NCBI GenBank assembly: GCA_029706075.1
Contig: JAINUG010000130.1
Coordinates: forward strand, 2,832,383-2,896,382
Length of the DNA: 64,000 nucleotides
DNA from: Aldrovandia affinis
Lineage: Eukaryota; Chordata; Actinopteri; Notacanthiformes; Halosauridae
Direction of reading: 5' to 3'
Below are positions 1 through 13,034 of this stretch, piece after piece (the first letter of the stretch is position 1; each line of letters begins with the position of its first letter). Made by a program: the position numbers and the translations under genes. Below the pieces are notes generated by a model, which saw only the letters and a list, made by a program, of their open reading frames with translations, was not told the origin of the DNA and made no database searches.

Positions 1-2435
1 TATTGTTAAAGACCTGTTAGTTAGCAGAGTTGTTTTGGGTGTGGTCCTGGCTGCAGGATCTGAGGTAACTTCCAGTGAAAACTAATGGCAAAAGACTGCG
101 ATGTTATAGTCATATTATATTATGGTCATATTTCACTTTTATTCGGCTGAGATATCCTTAAGGGTTGGCTGTGTCTGTGACGATGCTCTCTAGGTAGCTA
201 GTAGTCCAAGCTGCTGTTTTAGCCTTACAGGCAGTGCCAAAATAAGCTCTTTATTTCAAAATAAAAGTCTCTGTAAGTATGCTATTTCTTGTAAATTCAG
301 ACTGTTTTTAAATAAATTAATCATTAATATAAAGTAAAAACAAATATTTCTACTACTTGTTCGCCATCTTGTTTTATAATTTCTGGATTTAAATGAGCAG
401 AATGGTATTTGCATGGTAAAAGGTTACGTTGTGCAAGGCCATGGGTTGTACACCATATATATGTACTATATATATATATATAAATATATGTACTGCAGGC
501 TTTAAGGGAGGATCATCATTATACTACAGCAAGATATCTTATTAATATCAAATATAAATAAATATCTAAATGTTTCTTTCACCATCTGAATAATGCTAGT
601 GTTATGAATGCATAACAGTAGCACTGTTCAGACAGCGAAAGAGACCAGATGACGTTGGCTATTGAGACATTTACATAAAATGAGTATTACAAGAGTACTT
701 TTTCTCTGAGCGCACTTTACCTGCGAAGTAATTAAGGTGGTCACTGACTGTGGCACCTTCATGATCTGTGCATCACTTTCATATCTGAAGATTTGCCATG
801 AATCACACAGACCAGATGGCATGACACAATACCTTGGATTATTAGCAGTGTCACAGCTGAATGGTATGTCATTATTTCATTCCACTTAATTATTTATTTC
901 ACAAAGCAATTGTGTTCATTATCAATCTGCAATGCACTGTGTGGACGACTACCGACTTCTCAAGCCTTTAATATCGGCGTTGCTTTTGCTTTCCTTTATA
1001 AATCTTGAAAGTACTTCAGGATTCACTTTATATTCCCTGTACTTAAAAAAAAAAAAAAAAGCAGTGAAGATAAAATTGATTTAGTCATTCAGGCGCAGTT
1101 CCCAAAATAGGACCTAAGCATTTTTACAATAATGTAAACAGTTATCTGTTTAAGTAAGTGAATAATAGGTGGCGTGACTTGAAAGGCAGGTTCCAATGGC
1201 GACTGCACAGTTCCAAGTATTTTACGTCGACTCTTCTATGAAACGGGAATTCTTAATACCACGCCCTGATCTCTGACCTATAGGTTATTTTTCAGGGCCC
1301 AACACAAAGCCTACAGCCTCTCTATCCAATCGTGGGCTTTCTGGGTCACTCATTTTTGGTTTAATTGTATCCTACTTCGATATAACTTTACAGTACAGTC
1401 ACTTTTCTGAAAATTAAGTAATACAATTATTCCTGTGATTTATTGAATTTAATTGCCAATCTCTCATTTATTAAATTATGTCACACTAGAAGATTAGCAT
1501 TGCACTGCCCCATATTCACCCTTTTTTACATTCAAACAAATTGAAAAAACATGGGGAGAATGATTTATTTATGCAAATTTTGGTATTGGTAATTTTTGTA
1601 CAATTCTGAAAGGGAGAAAATAAAAAGGAAAGCCACAGAAAGTAGTTAAAAATACATAAACTTGAAGCTGCCAAGTAACATTTTCTAGGAGGTAAGGAGG
1701 AGAAATATCTATTAGTATTATTATCTTTATTTGAATTAGCATATCTCCATCCAAAACAGAATAAACGTCAAAATGTTTAGGCTTCCTTAGCCTTTGACAG
1801 GGAATAAACTAGTCGCCCAAGTGAGGTTATATTTATAGACATTTGACCATTTGCAAAAGTCCTGCCCCCATTAGTTACTGTTACTACGTTGGTCTTGCTT
1901 TTACTATAGATGGGTTATACTGTGATTTCCACTGAGCAAATTTCCGCAAGAAATGAAAAATAATTTTTTAGGGTCAAACTTGGCAGAGTCTGCAATATGT
2001 TGTTGAGGGGTGGGTATCTGTACAGTTTGCTCAACTTAACATTTGAATTATTTCAACTGTTTCTAGTTTGCTGTATATCTGGTGAGAAAATAATTTTTTT
2101 AAACTTGTAAATGTGGGTCCACGGGTTATTGCTCTGATGCCATTGGGTTTTGCATACACTGTATCTGTGACATGCAAAACGTGAAGATTTGCCGACTGGT
2201 AACAATGACGATGACTGAGTAATGAAGAAGACAGGACATTGCTAGTTTGATAGCGAACCTAAACTGCAATCAAAAGCAAATAACAATTGCTTGGCTTGCC
2301 ATCGTCTGACTTAGCCAGCAAGGTAGAAAATTCATAATAAAAAAATAATTGAAGATTTTCTGTGATGTTGATTTGGAACATGAGGCACTGTGGATGAATT
2401 TACAGGGAATTAGTTATTCTACCTAAAGATGAGGG
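1..2435. other. Unique AT-rich intergenic DNA
   Basis: I see no supportable gene here. The stretch is AT-rich with short chance frames only. It holds a short (TA)n run at about 466-482 and an A-run at about 1045-1060. No tRNA-like boxes, terminal inverted repeats or recognisable protein fragments were found by eye. Confidence 0.6.
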
Positions 2436-2641
2436 CAGGGGTTCTCAGTCCTGGTTCTCGAGGGGCACAGGGTGTGCTGATATTTGTTTTCACTTCAAAA
2501 TCAGTAACCAATTTAGACAAAAGAAACCAGCTGAGGTGAGTTAGCTGTGCAATCAACCACTTGAATTGATCAATTAAGTGCTGAGTAACAACAAAACCAG
2601 CATACTCTGTGGCCCTCTAAGACCAGGATTGAGAACCCCTG
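2436..2641. mobile_element. hAT-type MITE, 206 bp
   Basis: The two ends are inverted copies of each other: the left begins CAGGGGTTCTCAGTCCTGG and the right, read on the other strand, begins CAGGGGTTCTCAATCCTGG. The repeat continues into a GGGC/GGCC-CACAG block on both sides. A CAGGGGTTCTC terminus is typical of hAT-family elements. The 8 bases outside each end (GATGAGGG and GTCTAGGG) agree at 5 of 8 positions, as expected for an old 8-bp target duplication. The interior has no coding potential, so this is a non-autonomous element. The class call rests on the termini alone. Confidence 0.8.
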
Positions 2642-5309
2642 GTCTAGGGTCTGCACTTTTATCTTGTGCTGTAAGAACCCGCCATTGAGCCTTTCCGAAC
2701 ACAAATGTAATAAAATAACAGGGCGATCGATCCTGTCCTCCCATTTTTCCTTGATCTGCTCTGATTGTTTTGTTTCAGTCACTGCAGGTCAGCGGGATCA
2801 GTGGTGAGTCATGCTGCCATTGTGATAGCCTTGCGCCACGGTGTCATTTCCTACATCGTAGTGTCATTTCTTACATCAGAGGTGATAAATATGTTACCCT
2901 GTATTTGTACTGCCACACTGTGCCTCTCAGCTGCAGAAACACACATTGGGTTGGTGCATGACACAGCATGGAAGGTAACGCCACCCCAGTATCCCAGTGC
3001 TTTGGGGTTCATACCTGCATCACTCTGATATCATCACATTAATCACCATCTAAAAATAATTTTCACAGTCCTCCTTCTTAGCAAATATATGTGACCAAAA
3101 GCACAAGCTACATTGTGGAACACTCATCCAGGTAAATAAATATAGGTTTTCTGTGTCTACCACAGATTTTTTGGTGGAAAATCTTATCAAATAGTGCTCA
3201 GGGCAGACATTGGTGCAGACGTGCCTGTGCCCGCACAAAGCTCGGTGCCCCAGGAAGGGCAAAGGCAAGGCTATCAGTATGCAGCATAAAGCTTCTGCGC
3301 TACCATGGCTGCCAGATCGGCTGAAGCTGATGACTGTGAGAGAGACTGAGGAAAGGCATTTCCCCTCCAGCAGGGCTCCTGACGCTCAAGAAGACCTGAC
3401 ACAGAATAAAAACCACTCATTACGACCCTCATTAAGAGCTCGTCTGCTTTCATTTCAAACCAGGAATTGTGACACATCAACAACCAAAAAAAGCCTTGTT
3501 TTACATATGTGTCAGTCCAGGCATTTGTGTCTGGGGAACATTAAATAAAAAGTCACCTGCTATAAGCATAGATGAATAGCAACCTGGGTGGATTTGGACC
3601 AGCTATAAATGAGTTCATTCTTGGTCTAGATATACAGTGGGACAGAACCCAAACATTCCCTCTTAAACATTGCTCAGTTTAAAACAGTTACATCCTGTGG
3701 CTTTGTCATTTTAAGTGAGTTCCCTACTGTTTCACCCTTGTGGCTAGAGACCTTACCTGAAACATCTCTGGCATTCCTGTTGTTAAAGTGCTCATTAACA
3801 CATGGCCTTGCTAACTAAGTCCTGGGGACCCCTATCTATGCTGGCTTTATTCCAGCCAATCCTATAATTAGTTATAGTCATCAAGAACATGCATCTACAT
3901 GCTTCCATGACTTAAATGTATTCAGGATGTAGATTTGGCTCATTGCCATTTGCTGTTGTTTAAGCCTTTCCTATGGGAAGATTTCAGTAACTTGGTGTCC
4001 ACACTGATATGCCAGCTAATCAATCAGCAAATCAGGTTCATGTAATATAGCCACTTTACCAACTACAGCTCAATGAACAGCTCATTATATGTCTGAGAAC
4101 TATTACAGCTGGGGAAAAAACAGCATACACAGGCCCCTAGAACTGAGTTTTGGAAGCCCTGCATCCATGTATTTTGAAAGGTCCTCTTTGTAAATGCACC
4201 CTTTATTTTTTGAGGATCATTTAAATTCACTGCAGTGACATTTCAAATCTTTAAATTCATTTTGAGGCAATAACATTATACAATTGGCATAGCTGTCAGG
4301 TCAGCTCTGTAAATGGTTGTGTCAACAAAAACGTGACACCTTACAATACAGTTCATTGAATGTTCATGCCAGTTATAGTAATCTTGGTTCTTCCATTGTG
4401 ATTTGGAATGTAAAAATAAAACAGAATGTCAGAATACAGGGGATCAAGACTGGACATCTCAACCAGCTGGAGATCCTGTATTCAGTTAACCTGGTATATT
4501 GTAGCAGAGGGGTCTATAAACATTCTTGATAACGAGGACCGTAATGGCATGTGGTCATACAGTCTGAATGTCCCATTCTGTGAATGATCTAAATAAAAGT
4601 TTTATAAAATAGTAAATAGCTTCCTTAAACCTCCTTTACACACCAATGATATATGGACTGCAGATCTATCTGTGAGAAGCCCGCTATCTACACAATCACC
4701 TAACTTGTTATTACATTTCATCAATTACTTAAATCTCTTGTCTGGGTTTGATGTGGAGGGCTGCTGTCCAATGAAATTAAGAGATTGGCCAGCATTGCCC
4801 GGGGGTATACTGGGTACGGGCAGAGTGGCACGGTCGTTATCCACTGTAGCTACGTGATAGCATCTAAATGTTTGTCAGATCTGCGGCCCCTATCTGGTGT
4901 GGCCATTATTTTTTATTCCGTTGGAGCCGTCACACTAAATCTGGGACCTCGTCAACCAGGATGCATCCCCAGCGGCAAAATGGCACGGGGGCTGATCCTC
5001 CTCGAAACGGCGCAACACGACCACGCCAGCCAGTGCCTGAGCGTTGCCATTATCATTATGATTATATTTGCATGTATTAATAGCCATGGTAACAGCTCTG
5101 GTTTTAGGAATGCTTGAAGGGATATCCAAATTGATCACATCCTACAACTCCTGAATGAACCAAACTAGGTTTACTACAACTATTAAACTACTATTAAACC
5201 ACTACACTACTAATTCAAAGTGTATTGTAATACCAATGTAGATCTAGTTGTAATGTCAAAGATATGTGCATGCATTTATATGTCCATATATGTGGTTCCC
5301 ACTGGGACC
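2642..5309. other. Intergenic stretch, no gene recognised
   Basis: No recognisable gene. Two more GC-balanced patches (about 3205-3430 and 4750-5060) stand out from the AT-rich surroundings, but their open frames match nothing I know. A 20-bp unit containing TGTCATTTC-TACATC is present twice in tandem at about 2843-2880. Confidence 0.5.
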
Positions 5310-5378
5310 ACATGTACTGAAAAATGTATGCATTCCCTACTGTAAGTCACTTTGGATAAAAGCGTCTGCTAAATGGCG
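5310..5378 (+). mobile_element. 3' end of a UnaL2-type LINE/SINE
   Basis: A short stub ends in GTAAGTCACTTTGGATAAAA followed by GCGTCTGCTAAATGGC. This is the tail shared by many teleost L2-type LINEs and their SINE partners. The hairpin half-sites CACTTT and AAAGCG (5348-5364) flank a GGATA loop with one mismatch. There are no tRNA boxes upstream, so it could be a strongly 5'-truncated LINE or SINE. Confidence 0.7.
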
Positions 5379-5389
5379 TATATTATGTG

Positions 5390-6862
5390 TATATTCCCGT
5401 GTATTTACTTCTGTCACTTTGTGTTTTTGTGTTCAGTATTTGTCATTGCATTATGGCAATGAACTAGATGATCAGGATGTTCAGGCTGTTTTTATTTTCC
5501 ATTTCATGTAAATCTGTTATAGGTTTCCTTCCTTTGTGATGTGCTATGACACAACCACTTTGTTGAGAGTTATATATTAATTTACATTTAAATGTAATAA
5601 CACCATTGTTATTGTTAAGCAAAATATCTAAGTAAAACTTGAAGCATAATTTTTCCCATTTCTCCAGCCATAATTCCATTAGAACTAAATACCTTTGTCA
5701 ATGTACAGTAAAGATCTCAATAAAGGAAATGCTATTAGAGAAAGCAGTTGCCTATTGCTTTTAAACTGTGGGTGCCATCATGGCAAGTCTGAATCAAAAA
5801 TAAAGAAATAAATACAATGTAACCCTTACATACACAACCTATAGAACATACACCTTTCCACAATGGGGGTCTCAGAGGCCCCTGGCAGAATACATGTCTT
5901 TTTACTTAAAAAATTTGTTCATGTGATTTCTTGTGACACTCTTTATCACAATGCTTAACCCAGTTATTTAGGTTGTGCATTTGACCATACGGAAATAATT
6001 CAATCTTAGAATTTTGTGTATATTTTCTTGTCATATGTTAACACATTTTTACAACGTAATATCAGGAAAATATAGAAATTGCTATATTGAAATGCAGAGG
6101 CTGTCAGCGTGGTGACAAGACTCGACTTCATCTGTGGCAAAATTATGTATGACTGTGAAAAATAAAAAAGGATATTATATTGCTAGTTTTCATCAGAGCA
6201 AGGGAGGGCACTGATCTTTTTTTAAATCCTAGAAATATCATTTTAAATTGTGTAGCACATTTAAATAGATGCTATGGTGAATTGGGGAGTCACTAGGCAT
6301 GCAATTATTTGTTTCTTCTAATATTGCTGATGTCTGCATTTGGATGACTGTGGTAAAAATTGCATTTTGAGCAACGAGTCTGTCACAAGTGGACACGGTG
6401 ATTACTCCTGTTAAAATGACAAAATCACCAATTTTACAACACTGCAAACATCTAATTTAAATAAATATTGTCTTGTTCCCTTTTAGTTAAAAAAGGGTAG
6501 CATACTTAATTCAAATTTAATTTTAAATTTAATTGATATTTGATGTACTGATAATCTCAAAGCATGTGCAATATACAATTGCACATCTTATCATTTTCAG
6601 TTTAAGGCTGAACTAATTACTTTTTCATACAATTTTGTTTTCCAGGTAGAGGGTTGCCCATTAAGACTTCTGAGTTAGAGGTGTGGTTAAGAGGATGAGG
6701 GGCTACAGTGTATCAGACTTAAAATTTATTTCATAAACATCAATGCCCTGATGAGCAGCCCATCAATGTTAACAGTGTGTGAAATAGTGTGAAAGGTGAT
6801 GTGGAACAAGTACACCAGGCATTTACAGTCAGATTCTTCAGTGCATTTTCTGCATTCTTCAG
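5390..6862. other. Intergenic stretch, no gene recognised
   Basis: AT-rich sequence with no transposon ends, RNA gene or protein similarity that I can identify. The small open frames have no family resemblance. Confidence 0.55.
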
Positions 6863-7085
6863 GGCTGGCAGTGTAGTGTAATGGTTAGGGAGCTGGGCTT
6901 GTAACTCAGAGGTTGCAGGTTCAATTCCCAGGCAGGGCACTGCTGTTCTACCCTGGAGCAAGGTACTTAACCTGAATTGCTTCAGTAAAATATCCAGCTG
7001 TATAAATGGACTGTATATAAAGAAATGTAAACTGTGTAAGTCGCTCTGGATAAGAGCGTCTGCTAAATGCCTAAAATGTAAATGT
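6863..7085 (+). mobile_element. tRNA-derived SINE with UnaL2-type tail, full length
   Basis: The 5' part is tRNA-like. It has an A box (TAGTGTAATGG, near 6874) and a B box (GGTTCAATTCC, near 6919), which together form an internal RNA polymerase III promoter. The body passes through a GCTTCAGTAAAATATCCAGC segment. The 3' end carries a perfect hairpin, CGCTCT-GGATA-AGAGCG (7042-7058), then TCTGCTAAATGCC and an AT-rich tail. In eel UnaL2/UnaSINE1 this hairpin is the site recognised by the LINE reverse transcriptase. A second copy of the same SINE lies at 54034-54237. Target duplications were not clear. Confidence 0.9.
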
Positions 7086-8639
7086 TAATTTTAGAGTGCT
7101 TCGGAAGACCTACCGCATCAACATGTGACATAATTACATGATTAATATTTTTAGAAATGAAAACTCTCTGAATTCATGAATTAAAAACTTGACACATGCT
7201 TTTTAGCTAAATATTTTGCAGTAATATATATAGTTCACCATGATATTTATTATATACAGTTTTTCTCATTATAAGATTGTAACATGCCCCATGTATTACA
7301 TTGCATGCAACAGCAAAAAAATATTTTTCTTGTTTTGTTTATTTACTTGAAGAATCTATAGCAGCTAGCTTGTTTAGCTAATTTGCATATTTTTTAATCA
7401 AGAAAAAAACAAACAAAAAACAGATATTTCAAGCTCACAATCCAGGTCTGTGTGTGTTCGTCCATGCTGATGCTCAGATCACTGGTCAATTCTCTCATCA
7501 ATATTACTGTTTTTCACATATTTTTCACATTTTTACTATTTTGTAGGCTTGGATGTTGGGGCAGGGGTTCGCCAATTGTAACTTCAATGTATGTGGGTGA
7601 TAAATTCAAACTGAGGACCCTATACTCTACTGGGCAGGTATTATGTTATGATACTGATGGCTTTCCGGGCAAACTTCAGAGGATTGAGACCAACATCTCC
7701 TCTGTCGTCTCCTCAGTTCTGCCTTTGGCAAAAAAAAGTTAACTGATGTCTTCTAAGCTGCTCAGAACAGAGACTGTACTAGAGGGAACTGTTTGGAGCC
7801 TTCCACTCTGTGGTCTCATTTAGCTGAGATGGAGCACTGCAGTGGGTGCTCTCACGCGCGTCTGGACGGCCTGCCTAAGGGAAAGACGGGGGAGAGTGCA
7901 GTCTCCTTTATTTAGCACCATATTTCTATCTGGCTCCCTTCCCTCATGATAAAGACCATCTTCTTATTTACAGTGGACAACTGGATGACAAAGGGAAGAA
8001 ATTGTTTCTATGATACAATAACAGGGGAAAAAAGGAAGCCCAGCACTACTTTTATGTATTGAAAAGCTAGAAATGTTTTGTTTTTGGAGTAGGCATGGAG
8101 TGCAGGAGAGCTTTTGCACCATCATTGGCCTCTCTGAAGGAGGTCTTCACCTTCCATGAACTGGATGTACAGAGCTCCCTGCTATACCTTGCAAAGGATG
8201 TGCATAAATCCTAAACCACCATCTTCAACTCTGCATGACGTTCAGAAGTTAATACAGCACTTGCAGAAGACTTACTTCAAGATGAGAGTTTAGTTTTCTT
8301 TCTGGCCACTGTGATTATCGTTGCAGTTAACCCTATTATATCGCTCTCTCAGGAGCAAATCCAAGAGCAGGGAAATATTAGTTAACTAGCTAGCTTTCCT
8401 TTAACTGATAAAAGGGAACGATAGTGTATGAGTTCATCTTATTCGGTTAGCTGCTGCAAGCTCACTTGCTACAAACACACTGGACCTAGTTAAGCTAGTT
8501 ATACGGAGGGGTAGGTTGTCACTTTTGGTTTCTGCACCTGACTGTTAAGAACCACCTCGGTGCAGTTCGTAATTGTATTGACTTGGTGTCACTGTCTCGG
8601 TAGTAATTTAATCAGGCGGGGGAGCTAGATTTATATAGT
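7086..8639. other. Intergenic stretch with unexplained GC-balanced patches
   Basis: No gene that I can name. Starting just after a TTTTGTAG (about 7540) there is an open frame of roughly 65 codons up to 7742. A further stretch around 8095-8185 reads open for about 40 codons. Neither resembles a family I recognise. They could be decayed transposon exons, because the decayed LINE at 8640 starts just downstream. Confidence 0.4.
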
Positions 8640-9895
8640 TAGGGGATAAAATGTGGCCACTGCCTATGCTGTGCAAGTGTTGCAGAATGATTGCGTTTCT
8701 GGAGGAAGACTTCCAGGAGGCTTTCATTTGCGACTGTTGCCGGCATGTGGATTCTTGATCTTGAAGCTCAACTTGCTAGACTCGCCTACCCTGTGGAATT
8801 TGTAGCGTTCCAGGGATGTATTAGTATGCGCCTTAGAGAGATAGCTTCCATGTCAAAGCCGGGGAGGGGGGAGTCCCCAGAGCAGGCAGTGAGAGAGTTG
8901 GGTGATGGTAGTGTGAAAGCATAGAAAAGGGTGTGCACATGCATGGGTGGCATCTCCAGAATTTGTGGTGTCCAACCAATTCCAGCCATTGCAGGAAGAG
9001 GATCTGGCCCAATCCTTTGAGAGTTGGAGTACTGATGAGGCCCATGGCACCCTGGCGGCCTCACCATCTAAGAAAAGGGAGTTAATCACCTAAGAAAGTG
9101 GGAGATTCAATTATTAGAGGTGTAGACAATATAATCATTTTGCAGGAAAAGGAGTCTCAGATGGTATGTTGCTTGCCTGGTGCCCAGGTGCCAGAACAAG
9201 CACCCAAGTGGCCAGAGAGGGGGTGGATCCAGTGCTCATAGTCCATGCTGGAGCCAATGACATTGGTAAAGGTAGGTTTGAGGTTCGGCAGGACAAATGT
9301 ATATAATTAAGAACAGAAATCAGGTGCAGAACCTCCATGGTGGTCTTCTCAGGAATTCTGCTAGTACCACATGCTAGTAAAGGGAAGCAAAGTTGTATGT
9401 AGATATAATATGTGGCTACAAACCTGGTGTATGGAAGATCGGTACAGGTTTACAGGGCACTGGGACTCCTTTTGGAACAGAGGTGACTTGAATCGGTGGG
9501 GTACAGCTGCATTGGGCCAGCGTATGCTTAGGGTAGCGGAGGAATATGTAAACTAGGGACTGGGGAGACAGGGAGGGAAATTAGTATTAGCATTAAGGAT
9601 AGGGAGGCACAGATTGCCCAGATGGAAGTTAACATGGCAACGTATAATAATACCTATGATAATATAATTTATAAAGACCTTTTAAAGCTTAATATTGATA
9701 GAGATGGTTCGTCACATTTAGGTGTGGAAGTGGAAGAGAATAAAGGTACAAGTAAAACTCTGAAGTTCCATTTTTTGTAACGGGGCTGTAATGTTCAATG
9801 GGGGTTATGCCATTGTTGGGATTACAGAGACATGGCTTGGTGAAGTGGATGGGGATGAATATAATGGGGAGAGATTATGCATTCTTATGCATTCT
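8640..9895 (+). mobile_element. CR1-type LINE, 5' half with decayed ORF1
   Basis: A frame from 8651 encodes a cysteine-rich segment (CKCC, then 20 residues later CDCC) resembling the zinc-finger start of CR1-type ORF1, and stops at 8756. Further on, frames broken by shifts carry SGNH-esterase signatures: VGDSIIRGVDNI (GDS at 9101-9109), then in another frame VLIVHAGANDIGKG (9232 onward), then LQTWC, GHWDSFWN and LGTAALGQ-like pieces to 9555. From about 9785 the sequence encodes VGITETWLGEVDGDEYN, the start of an apurinic-type endonuclease. Homology then stops near 9895. ORF1 proteins with a zinc finger plus an esterase are known in CR1-group LINEs. The copy has many stops and frameshifts and is dead. 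The same endonuclease start occurs on the minus strand at 63.4 kb. Confidence 0.75.
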
Positions 9896-9905
9896 TATGT
9901 TCTTG

Positions 9906-11331
9906 TGTAATTTAAATGTGTTTCACTTTTGTTTGATTTGATTAGTTTGTTGGCCTGATTTCCTTTAAAGTTAACCATTTTACCCAAGCACCAAACTACA
10001 GAACGATGGTGTATGGCATCTTCTAAAATTGTATGCTCCTTAATAGACATTAAGCACATCAAAATGCTGTAGTGAAATATCCCTGAACTATTTATAATGT
10101 ACCTGTATGAAATACCCTAACCTCTGAATATAAAACATGTGTAATAGGAAATTATGTGGTTAACAGTTTAAATAACTTTTACTCTGTGAACAACTTAATA
10201 TTGGAGACAAAAGAGAGAAACATCCACAGCAGATTAGTTGATTCATTTAATCTTATAATCTTATAATACTGCTCAAATCAGGAATAATAACATTCACCAA
10301 ATACATAGGGAATTGTAAAGATTGAGACAAGAACATAGATTCTTAGAACAGCCATTTACCTGCCATTAATAATATAAATACCACCTCCTGGGCACCACTC
10401 AGCACATACATTTTCCTGTTTCCTATTTTTAGTCTTTAAATGGTTAAAAGAGGAAGGTGAAGTGGTAGTCAGTGTGTGTTAATTCCCTATCCATGTGGTG
10501 TCAAGAAATATCCATGTATCCATTACCCCAAATATGGGTACTTTGATAGAAATGGAATAACCACACAGTATTGTAACAGCCTAACATCTAGAACAACAGT
10601 AATATCAGATGTTTCATATATTTGAGGATTTCAGGTTTTACCATTCAAACCACCGATTGACACTATGTGCACATTTTTAGAAAATGATTTCTGCGGTAAG
10701 GCAAATTCTTTCAGAATTTGTACTTCACTGATACGTTAGAACTGCACTAGGTGCTTCTTGTCAGAGAATTATCTTGTTCTGATTAATTTCCTACCTGCAT
10801 CAGTGTAGACAGATTGGCCGTGGTGTATTTTTCAGCAGAACTGTATATAATCCTAAAATGGGTGGGACTGTGCTTTTCCTCTAAGCTATCTTGTCACACA
10901 CTGACAGATTCTTGAGAAGAGCAATGGCTTCTCAGTGGTTCTCACATTTATTGAAAGCAGCATACCAAGCTCAGCCCACTTAAACAAATGTTCATATGTC
11001 CTGCTCCTCTCTGTCTTGGCATGTGCTCTATCAATGTAAGATTGGTAAAATTGAATATAATGTTGTGTCGTGCATAGGAAGTATTACATTACTTCCGTCA
11101 ACTGCAGTGCAGTGCAATCGAAACTCACAATCTGTTGGGAAATAACCAATGAAAGAATGTTGAAATAAGATATCATTAAAATGTACATTTTACATTACAT
11201 TTATGCATTTATGCATATACATTTATGCATTATTCCACTATGTGTGGTACCTAACAATGCCTTTATGTTATTGCTGATATATCACGGCCTATTAGGCCTT
11301 ATTGTTTTAATATATACTGTATATATATATA
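9906..11331. other. Intergenic stretch, no gene recognised
   Basis: AT-rich DNA with no supportable gene. A short tandem of a 10-bp ATGCATTCTT unit marks the left edge (about 9877-9897). The right edge has short ATGCATTTATGC repeats and a (TA)n run leading into the Tc1 element. Confidence 0.55.
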
Positions 11332-12646
11332 CACTCAGTGGCCACTTTATTAGGTACACCTGTACGCCTGCTCGTAAATGCAATTATCTAATCAGCCAAT
11401 CATGTGGCAGCAACTCAATGCTTAAAAGCATGCAGATATGGTCAAGAGGTTCAGTTGTTGTTCAGACCAAAAATCTGAATGGGGAAGAAATGTGACTTTG
11501 ACCATGGAATGATTGTTAGTGCCAGATGGGGTGGTGTGAGTATCTCAGAAACTGCTGATCTCATGGGATTTTCACACACAACAGTCTCTAGGTGCGAATG
11601 GTGCGAAAAACAAAAAACATCCAGTGAGCGCCAGTTCTGTGGGCGAAAACGCCTTGTTAAGTGCCAGACCACTCCGTTCTGCTACCTCAGGATGCCTAGC
11701 ACCTCCCCCCCTCTGCACCTGCGCTTCCCGGTCACGTCTCCTGTCGGTTCTGGCTCCACGATGGTGGAATGACCTTCCTGTGGAAGTCAGAACAGCTGAG
11801 ACCCTGGCCACCTTCAAGCAACAACTGAAGACTCACCTCTTCAGGGTGCACCTCTCCCCGTAGTCCGGTTTTTGTCAACTTAGGTACATAGTTGCTTAGG
11901 TTTACACATGTCTACTTGTTTTTGTATTGTATTAGGCTTAGGCATTATTTTCTGCATTGATTGCTTTATTGCTACCTTTGAATTGTGGCTACAGATTTAC
12001 CTACAGGGTCCTAGTTTAACTATGTGGTTGCTCCTAGCACCCAGGAACTGTACTTCCCACTAGGGTGGCTTTCAGCTAAACTGTTCTTGACTACGGTTAA
12101 CACTTTGTTGTACGTCGCTCTGGAAAAGAGCGTCTGCCAAATGCCTGTAATGTAATGTAATGTTAATGAGAGAGGTCAGAGGAGAATGGCCAGACTAGGT
12201 CAAGCTGACAGGAAGGCGCCAGTAACTCAAGTAACCATCGCACAACATGTCGAACCTTGAAGTGGATGGGCTACAGCAGCAGAAGACCACACTGAGTTCC
12301 ACTCCTGCCAGCTAAGAATAGGAAATTGAGGTTATGTTGGTGGTGGTGGTGTAATGGTGTGGGGAATGTTTTCTTGGCACACATTAGGCCCCTTAATACC
12401 AACTTAGCATTGTTTAAATGCCACAGGCTACCTGAGTCTTGTTGCTGACCATGTGCATCCCTTTATGGCCACAGTCTAGCCATCTTCGAATGGTTACTTT
12501 CAGCAGGATAAGGCGCCATGTCAAAAAGCACACGTCATCTCAAGCTGGTTCCACGGACATGACAATGAGTTCAGTGTACTCCAATGGCCTCCACAGTCAC
12601 CAAATCTCAGTCTAATAGAGCACCTATTGGATGTGGCCACTGAGTG
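11332..12646 (+). mobile_element. Tc1/mariner element, internally deleted, hosting an L2 insertion
   Basis: The element is bounded by TA dinucleotides and inverted ends: CACTCAGTGGCCAC on the left, and the complement GTGGCCACTGAGTG on the right. The body matches a very common fish Tc1 family: after the left repeat come the segments for the transposase DNA-binding region (11478-11660) and the catalytic region (for example CAGCAGGATAAGGCGCC near 12505, the codons around the second catalytic Asp). At least two internal blocks seem to be missing, one in the middle near 12330 and one just before the right repeat. The reading frame is broken many times. A 500-bp LINE is inserted at 11661-12160. Confidence 0.88.
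11661..12160 (+). mobile_element. 5'-truncated L2 (UnaL2-type) LINE inside the Tc1
   Basis: The insert interrupts the Tc1 coding region and is flanked by the direct repeat TGTTAA (11655-11660 and 12161-12166). Its first 200 bp encode the last part of an L2-type reverse transcriptase ORF. The frame reading to 11863 contains LAPRWWNDLPVEVRTAETLA followed by TFKQQLKTHLFR, the usual C-terminal signature of this clade. A 3' untranslated region follows, ending in a perfect hairpin (CGCTCT-GGAAA-AGAGCG, 12116-12132) and (TGTAA)n repeats. The tail matches the SINEs at 6863 and 54034, so this LINE type is the likely source of the reverse transcriptase that mobilised them. Confidence 0.88.
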
Positions 12647-12655
12647 TATATATAT

Positions 12656-13026
12656 TGTAGTGTCCCTTTGGGTTGGGCGACACTCCAGGACATTTACAAA
12701 GGGCGTAGGCAGTCAAAACCAAAACAATGATTTTATTAAATTATTCTTGACAAACACACAAAAGGATGGGTAATCAGGGAATTCAACAACACAGTCCATA
12801 ATCCTTTTCTCATGGTCTTTTTCCATAATCTGACAAGCAGTCATAATTCTTTAGTAAATCTGACCCTTGGATGTTATGGATGAACACACTACTCCACAAT
12901 GTTTAAATCGCCAGTTTACCTGGTGCACAATTTGGGGCTCTTAGAAAAGACAGACAATCTAATTTGCCATCATGCAGTCACAACATCAACAAGTAAAATA
13001 ATCTGATAGACCAGCACAACCTTGCA
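12656..13026 (+). mobile_element. Unclassified repeat, copy 1 (TGTAGTGTCCC terminus)
   Basis: The stretch begins TGTAGTGTCCCTTTGGGTTG, directly after a (TA)n run. Its first 110 bp are clearly related to copies at 24372 (plus) and 33110 (minus), including the block AGGGCGTAGGCAG and an AATGATTTTATTAAA segment. The far end is uncertain because a hAT element is inserted downstream (13035-14140). The TG start could mean an LTR, but the 17-bp inverted ends of copy 2 fit a terminal-inverted-repeat element equally well. No coding region is visible. Confidence 0.5.
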
Positions 13027-13034
13027 CTACCACT

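Noticed and set aside
1045-1062. A-run as a LINE or retrocopy poly(A) tail
   Set aside because: No LINE or gene-derived sequence was recognised upstream on that strand.
6863-6935. A tRNA gene at the start of the SINE
   Set aside because: The tRNA-like head continues into a SINE body and LINE-type tail, and a second copy exists at 54034.
10930-10965. TCAGTGGTTCTCACATTTATTG as a Charlie-type hAT terminus
   Set aside because: No matching inverted end or target duplication was found within several hundred bases.
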